This document shows, in pieces, positions 1 to 6,904 of a DNA stretch of 13,246 nt. Each line of letters opens with the position of its first letter. Position 1 is the stretch's first letter. The notes below the pieces were generated by a model. That model was not told the origin of the DNA, searched no databases, and saw nothing but the letters and a program-made list of their open reading frames with translations. This DNA is from Thiotrichales bacterium. GTDB taxonomy: Bacteria; Pseudomonadota; Gammaproteobacteria; Thiomicrospirales; Thiomicrospiraceae. Position numbers and translations under genes: made by a program. The stretch lies in the NCBI GenBank assembly GCA_027036095.1, contig JALVTA010000018.1, forward strand, positions 1 through 13,246, read 5' to 3'.

Positions 1-2
1 AG

Positions 3-467
3 TATCTTGGCCGATACCCCAACCTGCTGATCAGCCGCACTTTTTCCAAGGCCTATGGCCTGGCCGGCCTGCGGCTCGGCTATCTGATCGCGGATGCGGA
101 AATCATCAGTTACATCAACCGTGTGCGCGAACCATTCAATGTGAACGCGCTGGCGCAGGCAGCCGGTATTGCCGCACTGGAGGATCAGGACTTCGTTGCC
201 GAAGGTGTGGCGCTCAACCAGCGCAATCTGAGCGATTTCGAGCAGTTTCTGGCAGCGGAAGGGCTCGCCTTCATTCCCTCCCACGGCAATTTTGTCAGCG
301 TGCGTTTTGACGATGCCGCGGCAGTCAATGATTTTCTGCTGCGTCACGGCGTGATCGTGCGGCCGCTCAATGGCTATGGCATGGCGGATTGGCTGCGCAT
401 CTCCATCGGTACCGGTGAGGAGATGGCCGTGTGCATGGCACGACTGAAGGAGGCGCTTTGTGTTTGA
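3..467 (+). CDS. hisC: Histidinol-phosphate aminotransferase, C-terminal part (5' end outside window)
   Basis: This is the C-terminal 154 residues of a class I/II (fold type I) aminotransferase; the start lies before base 1. The opening segment carries the PLP-lysine signature SRTFSKAYGLAGLRLGY, with the Schiff-base lysine codon at 48-50. Downstream, VREPFNVN and the C-terminal block WLRISIGTGEE are typical of HisC, the latter carrying the arginine that binds the substrate phosphate/carboxylate. HisC converts imidazole acetol phosphate and glutamate to histidinol phosphate in the cytoplasm. In this operon context (next to tyrA and aroA) it may also transaminate phenylpyruvate or prephenate-derived substrates, as known for some HisC homologues; that is inference. 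The stop codon overlaps the tyrA start by 8 bases. Family length is about 350-370 residues, so roughly the last 40 percent is present. Confidence 0.93.
   Translation, partial: YLGRYPNLLISRTFSKAYGLAGLRLGYLIADAEIISYINRVREPFNVNALAQAAGIAALEDQDFVAEGVALNQRNLSDFEQFLAAEGLAFIPSHGNFVSVRFDDAAAVNDFLLRHGVIVRPLNGYGMADWLRISIGTGEEMAVCMARLKEALCV
447..453 (+). promoter_or_regulatory. Ribosome binding site deciding the tyrA GTG start
   Basis: AAGGAGG, a perfect Shine-Dalgarno match inside the 3' end of hisC, ends 6 bases before GTG at 460. No ATG in the tyrA frame lies close by that would preserve the N-terminal Rossmann strand, so the GTG start is favoured. Confidence 0.8.
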
Positions 468-1344
468 GCGCGCGGTCATCATCGGTGTCGGACTGATCGG
501 CGGTTCACTGGCGCTGGCACTGAAGCAGCGCGGTCTGGTCCGTGAGGTGGTCGGCGTCAGCCGCAGTCCGGATACGCTGGCCGAAGCGGTGCGTCTGGGT
601 GTTATTGACATTGGAGGAACCCGGCTTGAGCAGGCGCATGTGGACAGTGCCGATCTCATCTTCATCGCCACACCGCTGGGCGCCTTTCCGGCCGTATTCG
701 AGCAGCTTGCCGCGCTTACGCTGGCTGCCGACACGCTGATTACCGACGGTGGCAGTGCCAAGCAGCATGTCATCGATGCCGCACGGGCGGCCTTCGGTGA
801 TGCGCTGCCGGGCGGTTTCGTGCCCGGACATCCCATAGCCGGCAAGGAACTGAGCGGGGTGACCGCTGCCGATGCGGACCTGTATGTGGACCACCGGGTC
901 ATTCTCACACCGGTCGATTCATCGGATGCACGGGCGGTGAAGCGGGTGGAGGCCATGTGGGAGGCCGTGGGTGCCTGCGTGGAGTGCATGACCCCGGCCT
1001 TCCACGATGAAGTGTTTGCCGCCACCAGCCACCTGCCGCACCTGCTGGCCTATCTGCTGGTGGATCTGCTCAATGAGCATCCGGAACTGGGTAATGTGTT
1101 CCGGTACACCGCCGGCGGCTTCCGCGACTTTACCCGCATCGCTTCGTCCGATCCCACCATGTGGCGGGACATTGCTCTGTATAATCACGCCGCCGTCGCC
1201 AAATGGCTGCGCCACTACCGTGCCGAGCTGGATCGCATGATCTGCGCCGTGGAAGCACGGGATGCCGATATGCTCTATCAGCTGTTCGACGGCGCCAAGA
1301 AGGCGCGCGACCAGCACATCGTCAACAGGAAAGAGGGTTCATGA
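460..1344 (+). CDS. tyrA: Prephenate dehydrogenase (monofunctional TyrA)
   Basis: This enzyme oxidatively decarboxylates prephenate (or dehydrogenates arogenate) with NAD(P)+ in tyrosine biosynthesis. The 294-residue protein opens with the dinucleotide-binding Rossmann motif GVGLIGGS (GxGxxG at residues 9-14). HPIAGKELSG at 124-133 and SHLPHLLAY at 190-198 are the conserved prephenate dehydrogenase motifs, with the helical dimerisation domain from about residue 170. There is no N-terminal chorismate mutase domain (unlike E. coli TyrA) and no C-terminal ACT domain, so feedback control by an ACT domain is not expected. Translation starts at GTG, 8 bases inside hisC, behind a strong AAGGAGG. The stop overlaps the aroA start (ATGA). 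Some pseudomonads fuse tyrA to aroA; here the two are separate but coupled. Confidence 0.93.
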   Translation: MFERAVIIGVGLIGGSLALALKQRGLVREVVGVSRSPDTLAEAVRLGVIDIGGTRLEQAHVDSADLIFIATPLGAFPAVFEQLAALTLAADTLITDGGSAKQHVIDAARAAFGDALPGGFVPGHPIAGKELSGVTAADADLYVDHRVILTPVDSSDARAVKRVEAMWEAVGACVECMTPAFHDEVFAATSHLPHLLAYLLVDLLNEHPELGNVFRYTAGGFRDFTRIASSDPTMWRDIALYNHAAVAKWLRHYRAELDRMICAVEARDADMLYQLFDGAKKARDQHIVNRKEGS

Positions 1345-2681
1345 GTCAGGTCAGGTTCATCGTTCAGCCCGGAGGCAACCTGCGTGGCCGCATCCGCGTG
1401 CCGGGTGACAAGTCCATCTCCCATCGCAGCATCATGCTGGGAGCCATCGCCGAAGGTACCACGGAGGTGGAAGGATTCCTCGAGGGGGCCGACAGTCTGG
1501 CCACCCTGCAGGCCTTCCGTGACATGGGGGTGCATATCGAAGGACCGGATAACGGCCATGTGGTCATCCATGGTGTCGGCCTGCGTGGTCTGAAGGCGCC
1601 GGACAAGCCTCTGGATATGGGCAACTCCGGCACGGCCATGCGTCTGATGGCGGGCATTCTGGCCGGTCAGGCGTTCGAGGCAACGCTGATTGGCGACGCC
1701 TCACTCAGCCGCCGCCCCATGAAGCGGGTGACCGACCCGCTCGGACTCATGGGTGCCCACATCGACACCGCACCCGGCGGTACGCCACCGCTGCACGTGC
1801 ACCCGGTGGGGGACCGGCTCAAGGGCATCGACTACACCCTGCCCATGGCCAGCGCCCAGGTCAAATCCGCCATTCTGCTGGCCGGACTGTATGCGGAGGG
1901 GAGAACCTGCGTCACCGAACCTGCCCCGACGCGGGATCATACCGAACGCATGCTGCGCGGTTTCGGCTACCCGGTACATACGGAGAAACTGGACAGCCAG
2001 CGAACCCGTATCTGCCTCAGTGGCGGCGGCACGCTCCGGGCAACGCACATTGATGTGCCTTCTGACATCTCTTCCGCTGCCTTCTTCATGGTGGGTGCGG
2101 CCATAGCGCCGGATTCCGACCTGCTGATCGAGCATGTGGGCGTCAATCCGACCCGCACCGGCGTGATCGACATTCTCCGGCTGATGGGGGCGGACATTAC
2201 GCTGGAAAACGAGCGGGAAGTGGGTGGAGAGCCGGTGGCGGACATCCGCGTGCGCAGCAGCCGGCTGCACGGCATCGACATTCCGCCGGAGCTGGTGCCG
2301 CTGGCCATTGACGAGTTTCCGGTCTTGTTCGTGGCGGCGGCCGTGGCGGAGGGAACCACCGTGCTCCGCGGTGCCGAAGAGCTGCGTGTCAAGGAGTCGG
2401 ACCGCATTCAGGTGATGGCCGATGCGCTGCATACGCTGGGCGTGGATGCCGAACCCACGCCGGACGGCATGATCATTCGCGGCGGACGACCGTTCCAGCC
2501 TCAGCAGGGGGTGATTGACAGTCACCATGATCACCGCATCAGCATGGCCTCGGCCATTACGGCCCTCCGAGCTCCTTCCCCCGTGGTGATCGATGATTGT
2601 GCCAATGTGGCCACCTCTTTCCCGACTTTCGTTGAGCTGGCCAACGGGGCCGGCATGCAGATCGAGGTTGCGCACGCATGA
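1341..2681 (+). CDS. aroA: 3-phosphoshikimate 1-carboxyvinyltransferase (EPSP synthase), class II-like
   Basis: AroA transfers the enolpyruvyl group of PEP to shikimate-3-phosphate, the sixth step of the shikimate pathway. The protein has 446 residues, normal for the family. Visible motifs are PGDKSISHR (21-29), GNSGTAMR (94-101), GDASLSRRPM (118-127), SAQVK (171-175), RDHTE (198-202), NPTR (269-272), IDEFPVL (323-329, catalytic Asp) and ELRVKESDR (347-355). The GDKS, SAQxK, RxHxE and NxTR set is that used to define class II EPSP synthases. I chose ATG 1341 because it overlaps the tyrA stop, follows an AAGAGGG ribosome binding site, and places the first conserved block about 20 residues in. 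The frame is open further upstream (to about 1203), but that part is out-of-frame tyrA sequence. The stop overlaps the cmk start. Confidence 0.95.
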   Translation: MSQVRFIVQPGGNLRGRIRVPGDKSISHRSIMLGAIAEGTTEVEGFLEGADSLATLQAFRDMGVHIEGPDNGHVVIHGVGLRGLKAPDKPLDMGNSGTAMRLMAGILAGQAFEATLIGDASLSRRPMKRVTDPLGLMGAHIDTAPGGTPPLHVHPVGDRLKGIDYTLPMASAQVKSAILLAGLYAEGRTCVTEPAPTRDHTERMLRGFGYPVHTEKLDSQRTRICLSGGGTLRATHIDVPSDISSAAFFMVGAAIAPDSDLLIEHVGVNPTRTGVIDILRLMGADITLENEREVGGEPVADIRVRSSRLHGIDIPPELVPLAIDEFPVLFVAAAVAEGTTVLRGAEELRVKESDRIQVMADALHTLGVDAEPTPDGMIIRGGRPFQPQQGVIDSHHDHRISMASAITALRAPSPVVIDDCANVATSFPTFVELANGAGMQIEVAHA

Positions 2682-3346
2682 GCAGTGTACCTGTCATTAC
2701 CGTGGACGGCCCCAGCGGCGTAGGCAAGGGGACGCTGAGCAAGCGGCTGGTGGAGCGGCTGGGGTTCAACTTTCTCGACAGCGGTGCCATCTACCGGGCA
2801 CTGGCATGGGGCCTGCTGCATGAAGGACACTCCCCGGACGATGAGGCAGCCGTCGTGCAACTGGCCCGCCATCTGCCGGTGCGCTTTCAGGACGGGCGCA
2901 TCTGGTATGAAGACGAGGATATCAGCGAGGCGATCCGTACCGAGCAGGTGGCTGGTGTCGCTTCAAAGGTGGCCGCCATTCCCGCCGTGCGCGAGGCGCT
3001 GCTGCAGCGCCAGCGGGATTTCGCACGGCCACCGGGGCTGGTGGCGGACGGACGTGACATGGGCACGGTGGTCTTCCCCGGGGCGCAGGTGAAGCTGTTT
3101 CTGGATGCCAGTCCGGAAGTAAGGGCCGAAAGGCGCCATAAGCAGTTGAAAGAAAAGGGGATGGATGCTAACATTGATAAAATTGTCCGGGAAATTCGCG
3201 AGCGGGACGCCCGCGATCGCAACCGGGCAGTGGCACCGCTTGTACCGGCTGATGATGCGGTGGTCATTGACACCAGTGACCTGAGCATCGACGAGGTTGT
3301 GGAGCGGGCTTGCGAGGTCATTCGCGCTCGCGGTATCGACTGCTGA
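2678..3346 (+). CDS. cmk: Cytidylate kinase
   Basis: Cmk phosphorylates CMP and dCMP with ATP, feeding nucleotide pools. The 222-residue protein starts with VITVDGPSGVGKGTLS, the P-loop at residues 11-18. The CMP-binding segment LDSGAIYRALAW, the block ADGRDMGTVVFPGA and the LID arginines in REIRERDARDRNR are all present. Length and motif order match bacterial Cmk (about 225 residues). The ATG overlaps the aroA stop (ATGA) and GAGG lies about 10 bases upstream, so translation is probably coupled to aroA. A terminator follows 26 bases after the stop, ending the aromatic operon before rpsA. The cmk-rpsA adjacency is widely conserved in proteobacteria. Confidence 0.95.
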   Translation: MSSVPVITVDGPSGVGKGTLSKRLVERLGFNFLDSGAIYRALAWGLLHEGHSPDDEAAVVQLARHLPVRFQDGRIWYEDEDISEAIRTEQVAGVASKVAAIPAVREALLQRQRDFARPPGLVADGRDMGTVVFPGAQVKLFLDASPEVRAERRHKQLKEKGMDANIDKIVREIRERDARDRNRAVAPLVPADDAVVIDTSDLSIDEVVERACEVIRARGIDC

Positions 3347-3371
3347 GCGACAGTGGCCTGCATCATGATGC

Positions 3372-3392
3372 AAAGCCCGTCGGGGCTTTTTT
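3372..3392 (+). terminator. Rho-independent terminator after cmk
   Basis: A perfect 7-bp stem AAAGCCC (3372-3378) and GGGCTTT (3383-3389) with a 4-base loop GTCG is followed by a T-run to 3392. It should end much of the hisC-tyrA-aroA-cmk transcript, so rpsA is probably driven largely by its own promoter in the spacer. Confidence 0.85.
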
Positions 3393-3431
3393 CGTTTCTC
3401 GTTTTTTGCGTTTTGACGTGAAAGATGGGGT

Positions 3432-3506
3432 GGCCGGATTGGGGCCGGCCGCATGATCAACTGAACCGCAGGTGGCTTCGTCTCCCCAAGTGGAAGCGTC
3501 CTGCGG
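3432..3506 (+). promoter_or_regulatory. Structured rpsA 5' leader (two hairpins, possible S1 autoregulation)
   Basis: Two strong inverted repeats lie between the cmk terminator and the rpsA start. Hairpin I is GGCCGG (3432-3437) with CCGGCC (3445-3450) around a 7-base loop ending in GGGG. Hairpin II is CCGCAGG (3466-3472) with CCTGCGG (3500-3506), a symmetric 2x2 internal mismatch, then GCTTC (3475-3479) with GAAGC (3493-3497) and a 13-base loop. Between hairpin II and the ATG there is only a weak GGA (3521-3523) and no full Shine-Dalgarno. A short TGGA (3520-3523)/TCCA (3530-3533) pairing could mask it. In E. coli and relatives, S1 represses its own translation through a leader with successive hairpins and a degenerate Shine-Dalgarno; this leader has the same general form. 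A TTGACG at 3413-3418 could be a -35 box, but no convincing -10 follows it. The regulatory role is inferred. Confidence 0.55.
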
Positions 3507-3532
3507 CGGAAAACTGAGTTGGACTGATATCC

Positions 3533-5188
3533 ATGAGTGAATCTTTTGCTGAACTGTTTGAACAATCCCTGCAGGATGAGAAATTCAAGACCGGCACGCT
3601 GGTCATCGGCACGGTCGTAGACATCGACAAGGAGTATGTCTGGGTGGACGCCGGCATGAAGTCCGAGTCCGCCATTCCGCGCAAGGAGTTTGAAGACGAG
3701 AACGGCGAGCTGACCGTCAATGTAGGTGATGCCGTCGAGGTGTATGTGGACGCGCTGGAGGATGGTTTCGGTGAAACCCGCCTGTCCCGTGAGAAGGCCA
3801 AGCGCGCCAAGACCTGGGACCGCCTCGAAGCGGCCATGGAGAACAACGAAACCGTCACCGGCCGTGTCACCGGCAAGGTCAAGGGCGGCCTGACCGTGGA
3901 CATCGACGGCGTGCGCGCGTTCCTGCCGGGCTCACTGGTGGATATCCGTCCCGTGCGCGACTTCGGCTTCCTGGAAGGCAAGGAAGTGGAGCTGAAGATC
4001 GTCAAGCTGGACCGCAAGCGCAATAACGTAGTGGTTTCCCGCCGCGCGGTCATCGAAGAAGAATACAGCGCCGACCGCGAAGAGCTGCTCAAGCAGCTGA
4101 AGGAAGGTGCGGTACTGAAGGGTATCGTGAAGAATCTGACCGACTATGGTGCCTTCATCGACCTGGGCGGCATCGACGGTCTGCTGCACATCACCGACAT
4201 GGCATGGCGCCGTGTGAATCACCCCTCCGAGCTGCTGAACGTGGGTGATGAAGTCGAAGTGATGGTGCTCAAGTACGATCAGGAGCGCAATCGCGTTTCC
4301 CTGGGCATGAAGCAGCTGCAGGACGATCCGTGGAAGGATCTGGTGGCCCGCTATCCCATCGGCACCGAAGTCGAGGGCAAGGTGGCCAACATCACCGACT
4401 ATGGTGCCTTCGTCGAGATCGAGGACGGCATCGAAGGTCTGGTGCATACCTCCGAGCTGGACTGGACCAACCGCAACATCCACCCCTCCAAGGTGGTCAA
4501 GCTGGGTGAAGAGGTCAAGGTCAAGGTGCTGGATGTGGATCAGGACCGCCGCCGCATCAGCCTGTCCCTGAAGCAGACCCAGCCCAACCCGTGGGAAGCC
4601 TTCGCCAACAATCACAGCAAGGGCGAGCGCATCAAGGGCGTGGTCAAGTCCATCACCGACTTCGGCATCTTCGTGGGTCTGGAAGGCGGTATCGACGGCC
4701 TGATCCACATGAGCGACATCAGCTGGAACGAGCCGGGCGCCGAAGCGATCCGCAAGTTCAAGAAGGGCGACGAAGTGGAAGCGGTCATTCTGGCCATCAA
4801 TCCGGAGCAGGAGCGTATCTCTCTGGGTCTGAAGCAGCTGGAGCAGGATCCCTTCTCCACCTATGTTGCCGAGCATGGCAAGGGCAGCATCGTGACCGGC
4901 ACGGTCAAGTCTGTCGATGACCGCGGCTTTGAGGTGGAGCTGGCCGAAGAAGTGACCGGCTATCTGCGTCGCAGTGAACTGGACGACACCGTGGGCGAGC
5001 TGAAGGAAGGCGACACGGTAGAGGCCATGATCACCAACATCGACCGCAAGAACCGCTCCATCTCCCTGTCTGTCAAGGCCAAGAACAGCCGGGAAGAGAA
5101 GGAGGCGATCAAGCAGTACACGGCCAATCAGGAACGTGCTGCGACCACGCTGGGCGATCTGCTCAAGGATCAGCTCAAGAGCGAGTGA
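3533..5188 (+). CDS. rpsA: 30S ribosomal protein S1
   Basis: S1 binds mRNA and docks it to the 30S subunit, helping initiate translation of weakly Shine-Dalgarno-dependent or structured messages. The 551-residue protein has six S1 (OB-fold) repeats at roughly 20-87, 106-171, 191-259, 277-346, 364-432 and 450-518. Repeats 3-5 show the canonical pattern such as ITDYGAFVEIEDGIEGLVH, and each repeat ends in a xRISLSLKQ-type strand. The N-terminal SFAELFEQSL helix is the segment that docks on S2 in E. coli. Length compares with 557 in E. coli. ATG 3533 is preceded by only a weak GGA, in keeping with the unusual initiation region of rpsA in gammaproteobacteria. It is flanked by terminators on both sides, so it may be largely monocistronic. 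Confidence 0.97.
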   Translation: MSESFAELFEQSLQDEKFKTGTLVIGTVVDIDKEYVWVDAGMKSESAIPRKEFEDENGELTVNVGDAVEVYVDALEDGFGETRLSREKAKRAKTWDRLEAAMENNETVTGRVTGKVKGGLTVDIDGVRAFLPGSLVDIRPVRDFGFLEGKEVELKIVKLDRKRNNVVVSRRAVIEEEYSADREELLKQLKEGAVLKGIVKNLTDYGAFIDLGGIDGLLHITDMAWRRVNHPSELLNVGDEVEVMVLKYDQERNRVSLGMKQLQDDPWKDLVARYPIGTEVEGKVANITDYGAFVEIEDGIEGLVHTSELDWTNRNIHPSKVVKLGEEVKVKVLDVDQDRRRISLSLKQTQPNPWEAFANNHSKGERIKGVVKSITDFGIFVGLEGGIDGLIHMSDISWNEPGAEAIRKFKKGDEVEAVILAINPEQERISLGLKQLEQDPFSTYVAEHGKGSIVTGTVKSVDDRGFEVELAEEVTGYLRRSELDDTVGELKEGDTVEAMITNIDRKNRSISLSVKAKNSREEKEAIKQYTANQERAATTLGDLLKDQLKSE

Positions 5189-5210
5189 TCGCTTCCCGCG
5201 GTTTTGCCGC

Positions 5211-5233
5211 AAAAGCCCCTTCGGGGGCTTTTT
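5211..5233 (+). terminator. Rho-independent terminator after rpsA
   Basis: A perfect 9-bp stem AAAAGCCCC (5211-5219) and GGGGCTTTT (5224-5232) is closed by a TTCG tetraloop, with a T-run at 5229-5233. It lies 23 bases after the rpsA stop. Its T-run is shared with the left arm of the next hairpin. Confidence 0.9.
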
Positions 5234-5262
5234 CAAGCCGCCGAAAACGGCGGTTTGAAAAA
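5229..5262 (+). repeat. 15-bp inverted repeat overlapping the rpsA terminator U-tract
   Basis: TTTTTCAAGCCGCCG (5229-5243) pairs with CGGCGGTTTGAAAAA (5248-5262) around an AAAA loop; the only imperfection is one G.U pair. No T-run follows, so it is not a second classical terminator. The left arm contains the terminator's T-run, so the lower part of each stem competes for the same bases. It could act as an mRNA 3'-end stabiliser, an attenuator-like switch or an ihfB leader element; none of these is proven. Confidence 0.7.
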
Positions 5263-5293
5263 GTCCCTCGAAAAAAGTCAGGTTGGCCCTTCC

Positions 5294-5599
5294 ATGACCA
5301 AGTCAGAACTGATTGAAAGCCTCGGTTTCAAGCTTGAACAGTTTCCTCACAAGGATATCGAGCAGGCGGTCAACACCTTGCTGGACACCATGATCGATGC
5401 ACTTGCCCAGGGGCAGCGCATCGAAATCCGTGGTTTTGGCAGTTTCAGCCTGCATGAGCGGGCGCCGCGCATGGGGCGCAACCCCAAGACGGGAGAGCCA
5501 GTGCCGCTGCCGGCACGCCGCGTGCCCCATTTCAAGCCGGGCAAGGCACTGCGCGAGATGGTCAATGCCTCACGGGCGGTCACGGAAATCATTCGCTGA
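5294..5599 (+). CDS. ihfB: Integration host factor, beta subunit
   Basis: IHF-beta pairs with IHF-alpha to bend DNA sharply at specific sites, acting in replication initiation, sigma-54 promoters and site-specific recombination. The 101-residue protein begins MTKSELIE, the usual IHF-beta N-terminus. It carries the DNA-binding arm block RIEIRGFGSFSLH (42-54) followed by RAPRMGRNPKTG (56-67), whose NPKTG contains the proline that intercalates into DNA, and the C-terminal VPHFKPGKALRE. E. coli IHF-beta has 94 residues; here there is a short C-terminal extension. ATG 5294 is chosen over in-frame codons from 5204 because it matches the family N-terminus. The ribosome binding site is weak (AGG about 12 bases upstream). 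rpsA-ihfB adjacency is conserved in gammaproteobacteria. Confidence 0.95.
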   Translation: MTKSELIESLGFKLEQFPHKDIEQAVNTLLDTMIDALAQGQRIEIRGFGSFSLHERAPRMGRNPKTGEPVPLPARRVPHFKPGKALREMVNASRAVTEIIR

Positions 5600-5600
5600 C

Positions 5601-5927
5601 ATGAGCCGCCTGATTCAGTGGATCCTGCTTGCGTTTTTCGCCGTTGCCGGCGTGGTGATGGGCGTGCTCAACCCGCAGGCGGTGCCGTTCAACTTTCCCG
5701 GCGGGCAGGTGCAGTGGCCGCTGTCTGTGCTACTGGCGCTGGCCTTTGCCGCCGGCATGCTGGTGATGTTCCTCTACAGCACGGCCCGATGGCTGGCGTG
5801 GCGTCTGGCCCGCCGCAGCCTGCGCCGCAAGTTGGCCGCCTGTGAAGCCGAAAAGCTGGAACTCAAGCGCAACAGGGTCGAAAAGGCCCGTCCATCCAAC
5901 ACCCTGCCGGACAAATCTCATGGCTGA
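5601..5927 (+). CDS. lapA: LapA-domain (DUF1049) inner-membrane protein
   Basis: LapA is a small inner-membrane protein linked to lipopolysaccharide assembly and normally works with LapB. The 108-residue sequence has two hydrophobic helices, about residues 5-23 and 40-62. The intervening NPQAVPFNFP is typical of the LapA domain. A basic, charged cytoplasmic tail from about 63 (ARWLAWRLARRSLRRK) has coiled-coil character. The ATG lies one base after the ihfB stop and no clear Shine-Dalgarno is seen, suggesting coupling to ihfB. The stop overlaps the pyrF start by 8 bases. In E. coli and many relatives lapB follows lapA; here pyrF follows directly. Confidence 0.85.
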   Translation: MSRLIQWILLAFFAVAGVVMGVLNPQAVPFNFPGGQVQWPLSVLLALAFAAGMLVMFLYSTARWLAWRLARRSLRRKLAACEAEKLELKRNRVEKARPSNTLPDKSHG

Positions 5928-6630
5928 ATGCACCACACCGATTATCGTCGCTCTGGACTTCCACACGCCGGAGATGGCACTGGATCTGGCCGCCGAACTG
6001 GATCCGCGCCTGTGCCGCGTCAAGGTGGGCAAGGAGCTGTTTACCCGCGGCGGGCCGGCCATGGTGGACAAGCTGGTCGCCCGGGGGTTCGACGTCTTTC
6101 TGGACCTCAAGTTTCACGACATTCCCAATACCGTGGCGCAGGCCGTGACGGCCGCAGCGGATCTGGGCGTCTGGATGGTCAATGTCCATGCCCTGGGTGG
6201 CCCGACAATGCTTGCAGCGGCGCGTGAGGCGGTGGACAGGGCAAGTCATCATCCCCAGCTGATTGCCGTGACCATTCTGACCAGCATGGGTGAGGCGGAC
6301 CTTCAGGCCGTCGGGCTGGCACCCGACCCGATGGTCAATGTCCTGCGCCTTGCCAGACTGGCACGGGAGAAAGGGCTTGACGGGGCGGTCTGTTCCGCAC
6401 GGGAGGCCGCCACCCTGCGTGCGGAACTGGGAGAAGGCTTCAAACTCGTTACCCCAGGCATTCGACCCGCCTGGGCGGAGAAGGGGGATCAGACCCGCAT
6501 CATGACACCGGCACAGGCTCGAGCCGCAGGCAGTGACTATCTGGTCGTGGGCCGACCCGTTACCCGTGCCCATGATCCCCTTCAGGCGCTGGAAGCCATT
6601 CTGGCCGAACTTGCCGAAGGATCTGTCTGA
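5920..6630 (+). CDS. pyrF: Orotidine 5'-phosphate decarboxylase
   Basis: PyrF decarboxylates OMP to UMP, the last step of de novo pyrimidine synthesis. The 236-residue protein is a TIM barrel with IIVALDF (8-14), RVKVGKELF (33-41), the catalytic DLKFHDIPNT (62-71; the Asp-x-Lys and the second Asp), VNVHALGG (88-95), VTPGIRP and the phosphate-binding YLVVGRPVTRA near the C-terminus. ATG 5920 is preferred because its MAECTTPIIVALDF sequence begins just before the first barrel strand; the open frame upstream is lapA read out of frame. It overlaps lapA by 8 bases. A GC hairpin after the stop (CGGCG 6642-6646 with CGCCG 6654-6658) has no T-run, so the end of this transcript is uncertain. Confidence 0.95.
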   Translation: MAECTTPIIVALDFHTPEMALDLAAELDPRLCRVKVGKELFTRGGPAMVDKLVARGFDVFLDLKFHDIPNTVAQAVTAAADLGVWMVNVHALGGPTMLAAAREAVDRASHHPQLIAVTILTSMGEADLQAVGLAPDPMVNVLRLARLAREKGLDGAVCSAREAATLRAELGEGFKLVTPGIRPAWAEKGDQTRIMTPAQARAAGSDYLVVGRPVTRAHDPLQALEAILAELAEGSV

Positions 6631-6711
6631 ATCCGCATTCCCGGCGGTTGCGTCGCCGCAGTCATCACATTACCGGCGTTACCGCGGGTCCGCTCTATGA
6701 AAGGGCCCTTC

Positions 6712-6726
6712 AAAACGGTCGTTTTT
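6712..6726 (+). terminator. Weak candidate terminator upstream of rpsF
   Basis: AAAAC (6712-6716) can pair with GTTTT (6721-6725) around GGTC, followed by more T. The stem is only 5 bp and A/T-rich, so it would be a poor terminator alone. It is the only hairpin with a T-run between pyrF and the rpsF promoter. Confidence 0.25.
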
Positions 6727-6747
6727 CTCTTCTGGGCGGCTATTTCA

Positions 6748-6775
6748 TTGTTTTTCCGCCCGTTTAGCGTATAAT
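6748..6775 (+). promoter_or_regulatory. Sigma-70 type promoter of the rpsF-rpsR-rplI operon
   Basis: A perfect -10 box TATAAT (6770-6775) has TTGTTT (6748-6753) 16 bases upstream as a weak -35. The region just upstream is T-rich (6741-6755), unlike the surrounding GC-rich DNA. Transcription would start near 6782, giving a leader of about 135 bases before rpsF. Confidence 0.75.
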
Positions 6776-6787
6776 TTTCCGGTTTTT

Positions 6788-6879
6788 CAGGCCGCGGATT
6801 TTCGCAGCCTGCAAAAATGGGGGAGACCCCGTTACCTTGCCTTACCCGCAGCCGGTTGCGACTGGGTGTCGGGAAGGCT
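6788..6879 (+). promoter_or_regulatory. Structured rpsF leader, candidate S6:S18 autoregulatory RNA
   Basis: Three stems can be drawn. The first is CAGGC (6788-6792)/GCCTG (6807-6811) with an inner GCG/CGC and loop GATTTT. The second is GGGG (6819-6822)/CCCC (6827-6830) with a GNRA-type GAGA loop. The third is AGCC (6850-6853)/GGCT (6876-6879) enclosing CGAC (6859-6862)/GTCG (6868-6871), with internal loops GGTTG and GGAA. rpsF leaders in many bacteria contain an RNA bound by the S6:S18 complex that includes a bulged CCG. The third stem has a CCG at its junction (6852-6854), so it is the likeliest candidate, but I cannot match the full consensus. Confidence 0.35.
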
Positions 6880-6904
6880 CATTTGATGACCATCAATGAT
6901 CCAT

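Noticed and set aside
1203..1340. N-terminal extension of aroA into tyrA
   Set aside because: The extra residues are out-of-frame tyrA codons. ATG 1341 has a ribosome binding site and overlaps the tyrA stop.
3533..5188. Internal sequence repeats in rpsA considered as a repeat array
   Set aside because: They are diverged S1 domains of one protein, not a DNA repeat array or CRISPR.
3932..5236. A 434-codon open frame on the minus strand opposite rpsA
   Set aside because: It is a mirror of the repeated S1 domains, with no ribosome binding site or recognisable fold. The plus-strand gene is certain.
5204..5293. N-terminal extension of ihfB
   Set aside because: It would run through the rpsA terminator and the second hairpin. 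MTKSELIE at 5294 is the known IHF-beta start.
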